Origin: JAGVNX01 sp035290965
GTDB lineage: Archaea; Iainarchaeota; Iainarchaeia; Iainarchaeales; GCA-2688035
Length of the DNA: 5,137 nucleotides
Assembly (NCBI GenBank): GCA_035290965.1
Contig: DATDTD010000041.1
Coordinates: 1 to 5,137, forward strand
Direction: 5' to 3'
Made by a program: the position numbers and the translations under genes. Positions 4,905 through 5,137 of this stretch are shown here, one piece after another. Position 1 is the first letter of the stretch. Each line of letters starts with the position of its first letter. The notes beneath the pieces were generated by a model that made no database searches, was not told the DNA's origin, and saw only the letters and a program-made list of their open reading frames with translations.

Positions 4905-4978
4905 GGCCCCATAGTATAGCCTGGATAGTATGCTGGCTTCCGGAGCCAGCGACTTGGGTTCAAATCCCAATGGGGTCA
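4905..4978 (+). tRNA. tRNA-Arg, anticodon CCG, no intron
   Basis: A complete 74-nt cloverleaf is present. The acceptor is GGCCCCA/TGGGGTC (G2-U71 wobble). The D arm is GTAT/GTAT with GG in the loop. The anticodon stem is CTGGC/GCCAG around TTCCGGA, giving anticodon CCG. The T arm is TTGGG/CCCAA with a normal TTCAAAT loop. The discriminator is A4978; no CCA is encoded. Its first half is identical to the intron-containing copy, but here the acceptor pairs and C56 is present, so this is probably the working tRNA-Arg(CCG). Confidence 0.93.
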
Positions 4979-4997
4979 ATAACAGACCTAAGAAGGC

Positions 4998-5007
4998 TTT
5001 TATTTTA
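4998..5007 (+). promoter_or_regulatory. TATA-like box for the DMT transporter gene
   Basis: TTTTATTTTA is centred about 27 bp before the ATG at 5029, again predicting a leaderless transcript. It lies 20 bp after tRNA 3, and the same T-rich run could also end the tRNA transcript. Confidence 0.5.
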
Positions 5008-5028
5008 CTTTGTGCTTTTTCTAAATAT

Positions 5029-5137
5029 ATGCAAAGAGAATATTTGTTTGTAATCACTTCGGGCCTGCTTTCGGGCTTGATTGTTTTTGGCGGCCAAATA
5101 TTCTCTGATTTAGGATTATCTTTGTTTGAGATTTCTT
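5029..5137 (+). CDS. DMT/EamA-family membrane transporter (3' partial)
   Basis: Only the first 36 codons are in the window and the frame is open at the right edge. The start MQREYLFVITSGLLSGLI then VFGGQIFSDLGLSLFEIS follows the typical opening of EamA/DMT (drug/metabolite transporter) proteins: a short charged N-terminus, a first hydrophobic helix with small Gly/Ser residues where the family has LLWG, then a hydrophilic turn before the second helix. The full family protein is about 280-300 residues with ten helices and exports metabolites or amino acids. The ATG is chosen for its fit to the TATA-like box 27 bp upstream and because the frame then remains open to the edge. Specificity cannot be given from this fragment, and the family call rests on pattern alone. 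Confidence 0.6.
   Translation, partial: MQREYLFVITSGLLSGLIVFGGQIFSDLGLSLFEIS

Larger units (their letters stand above)
2282..4978 (+). repeat. Tandem tRNA-Arg / nucleotidyltransferase-operon units
   Basis: Two units share the order tRNA-Arg, TATA box, double palindrome, fusion gene, overlapping small gene, T-rich spacer: 2282-3491 and 3492-4904, closed by a third tRNA-Arg at 4905. A 22-bp T-arm/acceptor block recurs at 2329-2350, 3718-3739 and 4954-4975 with only one or two differences, and 43 bp at 3490-3532 recur exactly at 4903-4945. All elements point the same way. This is best read as a segmental duplication of one unit, or two insertions at tRNA-Arg ends. No integrase is visible. Confidence 0.7.

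Noticed and set aside
2282..4978. Integrative mobile element with attL/attR
   Set aside because: The recurring 22-bp blocks are ordinary T-arm/acceptor sequence shared by Arg tRNAs, and no integrase, replication or conjugation gene is present, so a simple duplication explains the layout as well.
4823..5053. Plus-strand open frame across the spacer, tRNA 3 and transporter promoter
   Set aside because: It runs through a complete tRNA and a long palindrome and has low-complexity, non-protein-like composition.

Overview
The window looks archaeal, most plausibly a small-genome DPANN-type lineage, although the phylum is inference. The reasons are: three tRNA genes without encoded CCA; a tRNA intron at position 37/38 framed by a textbook bulge-helix-bulge; TATA-like boxes about 27-31 bp upstream of ATGs with almost no leader; GGTGA/GAGG Shine-Dalgarno sites only in front of downstream operon genes; and an archaeal-style AbrB/DUF2080-like DNA-binding domain.

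Layout. Positions 1-1123 hold the 3' part of a secreted parallel beta-helix protein ending in a choice-of-anchor-Q-like motif. Positions 1223-2236 encode a six-span membrane protein of unknown function behind a clear TATA box. Positions 2282-4978 are an accessory island in which three tRNA-Arg genes (GCG, CCG with a 177-nt intron, CCG without intron) alternate with two copies of one two-gene operon. At 5029 a DMT/EamA-type transporter starts and runs out of the window.

The repeated operon is the centre of interest. Its first gene (277 codons in both copies) is a single-chain fusion of an AbrB/DUF2080-like N-terminal domain, a minimal nucleotidyltransferase with an intact GSx10DxD motif, and a helical C-terminal domain resembling HEPN but lacking the RX4-6H nuclease motif. 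Its second gene is a 54-55 residue, very lysine-rich helical protein that overlaps the 3' end of the first gene, has its own Shine-Dalgarno, and ends identically (KQKRL) in both copies. Each operon is preceded by a TATA-like box and by two GTATATAC palindromes, the second ending one base before the start codon, as expected for a self-bound operator at the start of a leaderless transcript.

Working model (inference): a toxin-antitoxin-like or RNA-modifying module, autoregulated by its own N-terminal domain. It has been duplicated together with its flanking tRNA-Arg gene, and the small protein is its partner. Whether the tRNA-Arg genes are only insertion/duplication sites or are also the biochemical target cannot be decided from sequence.
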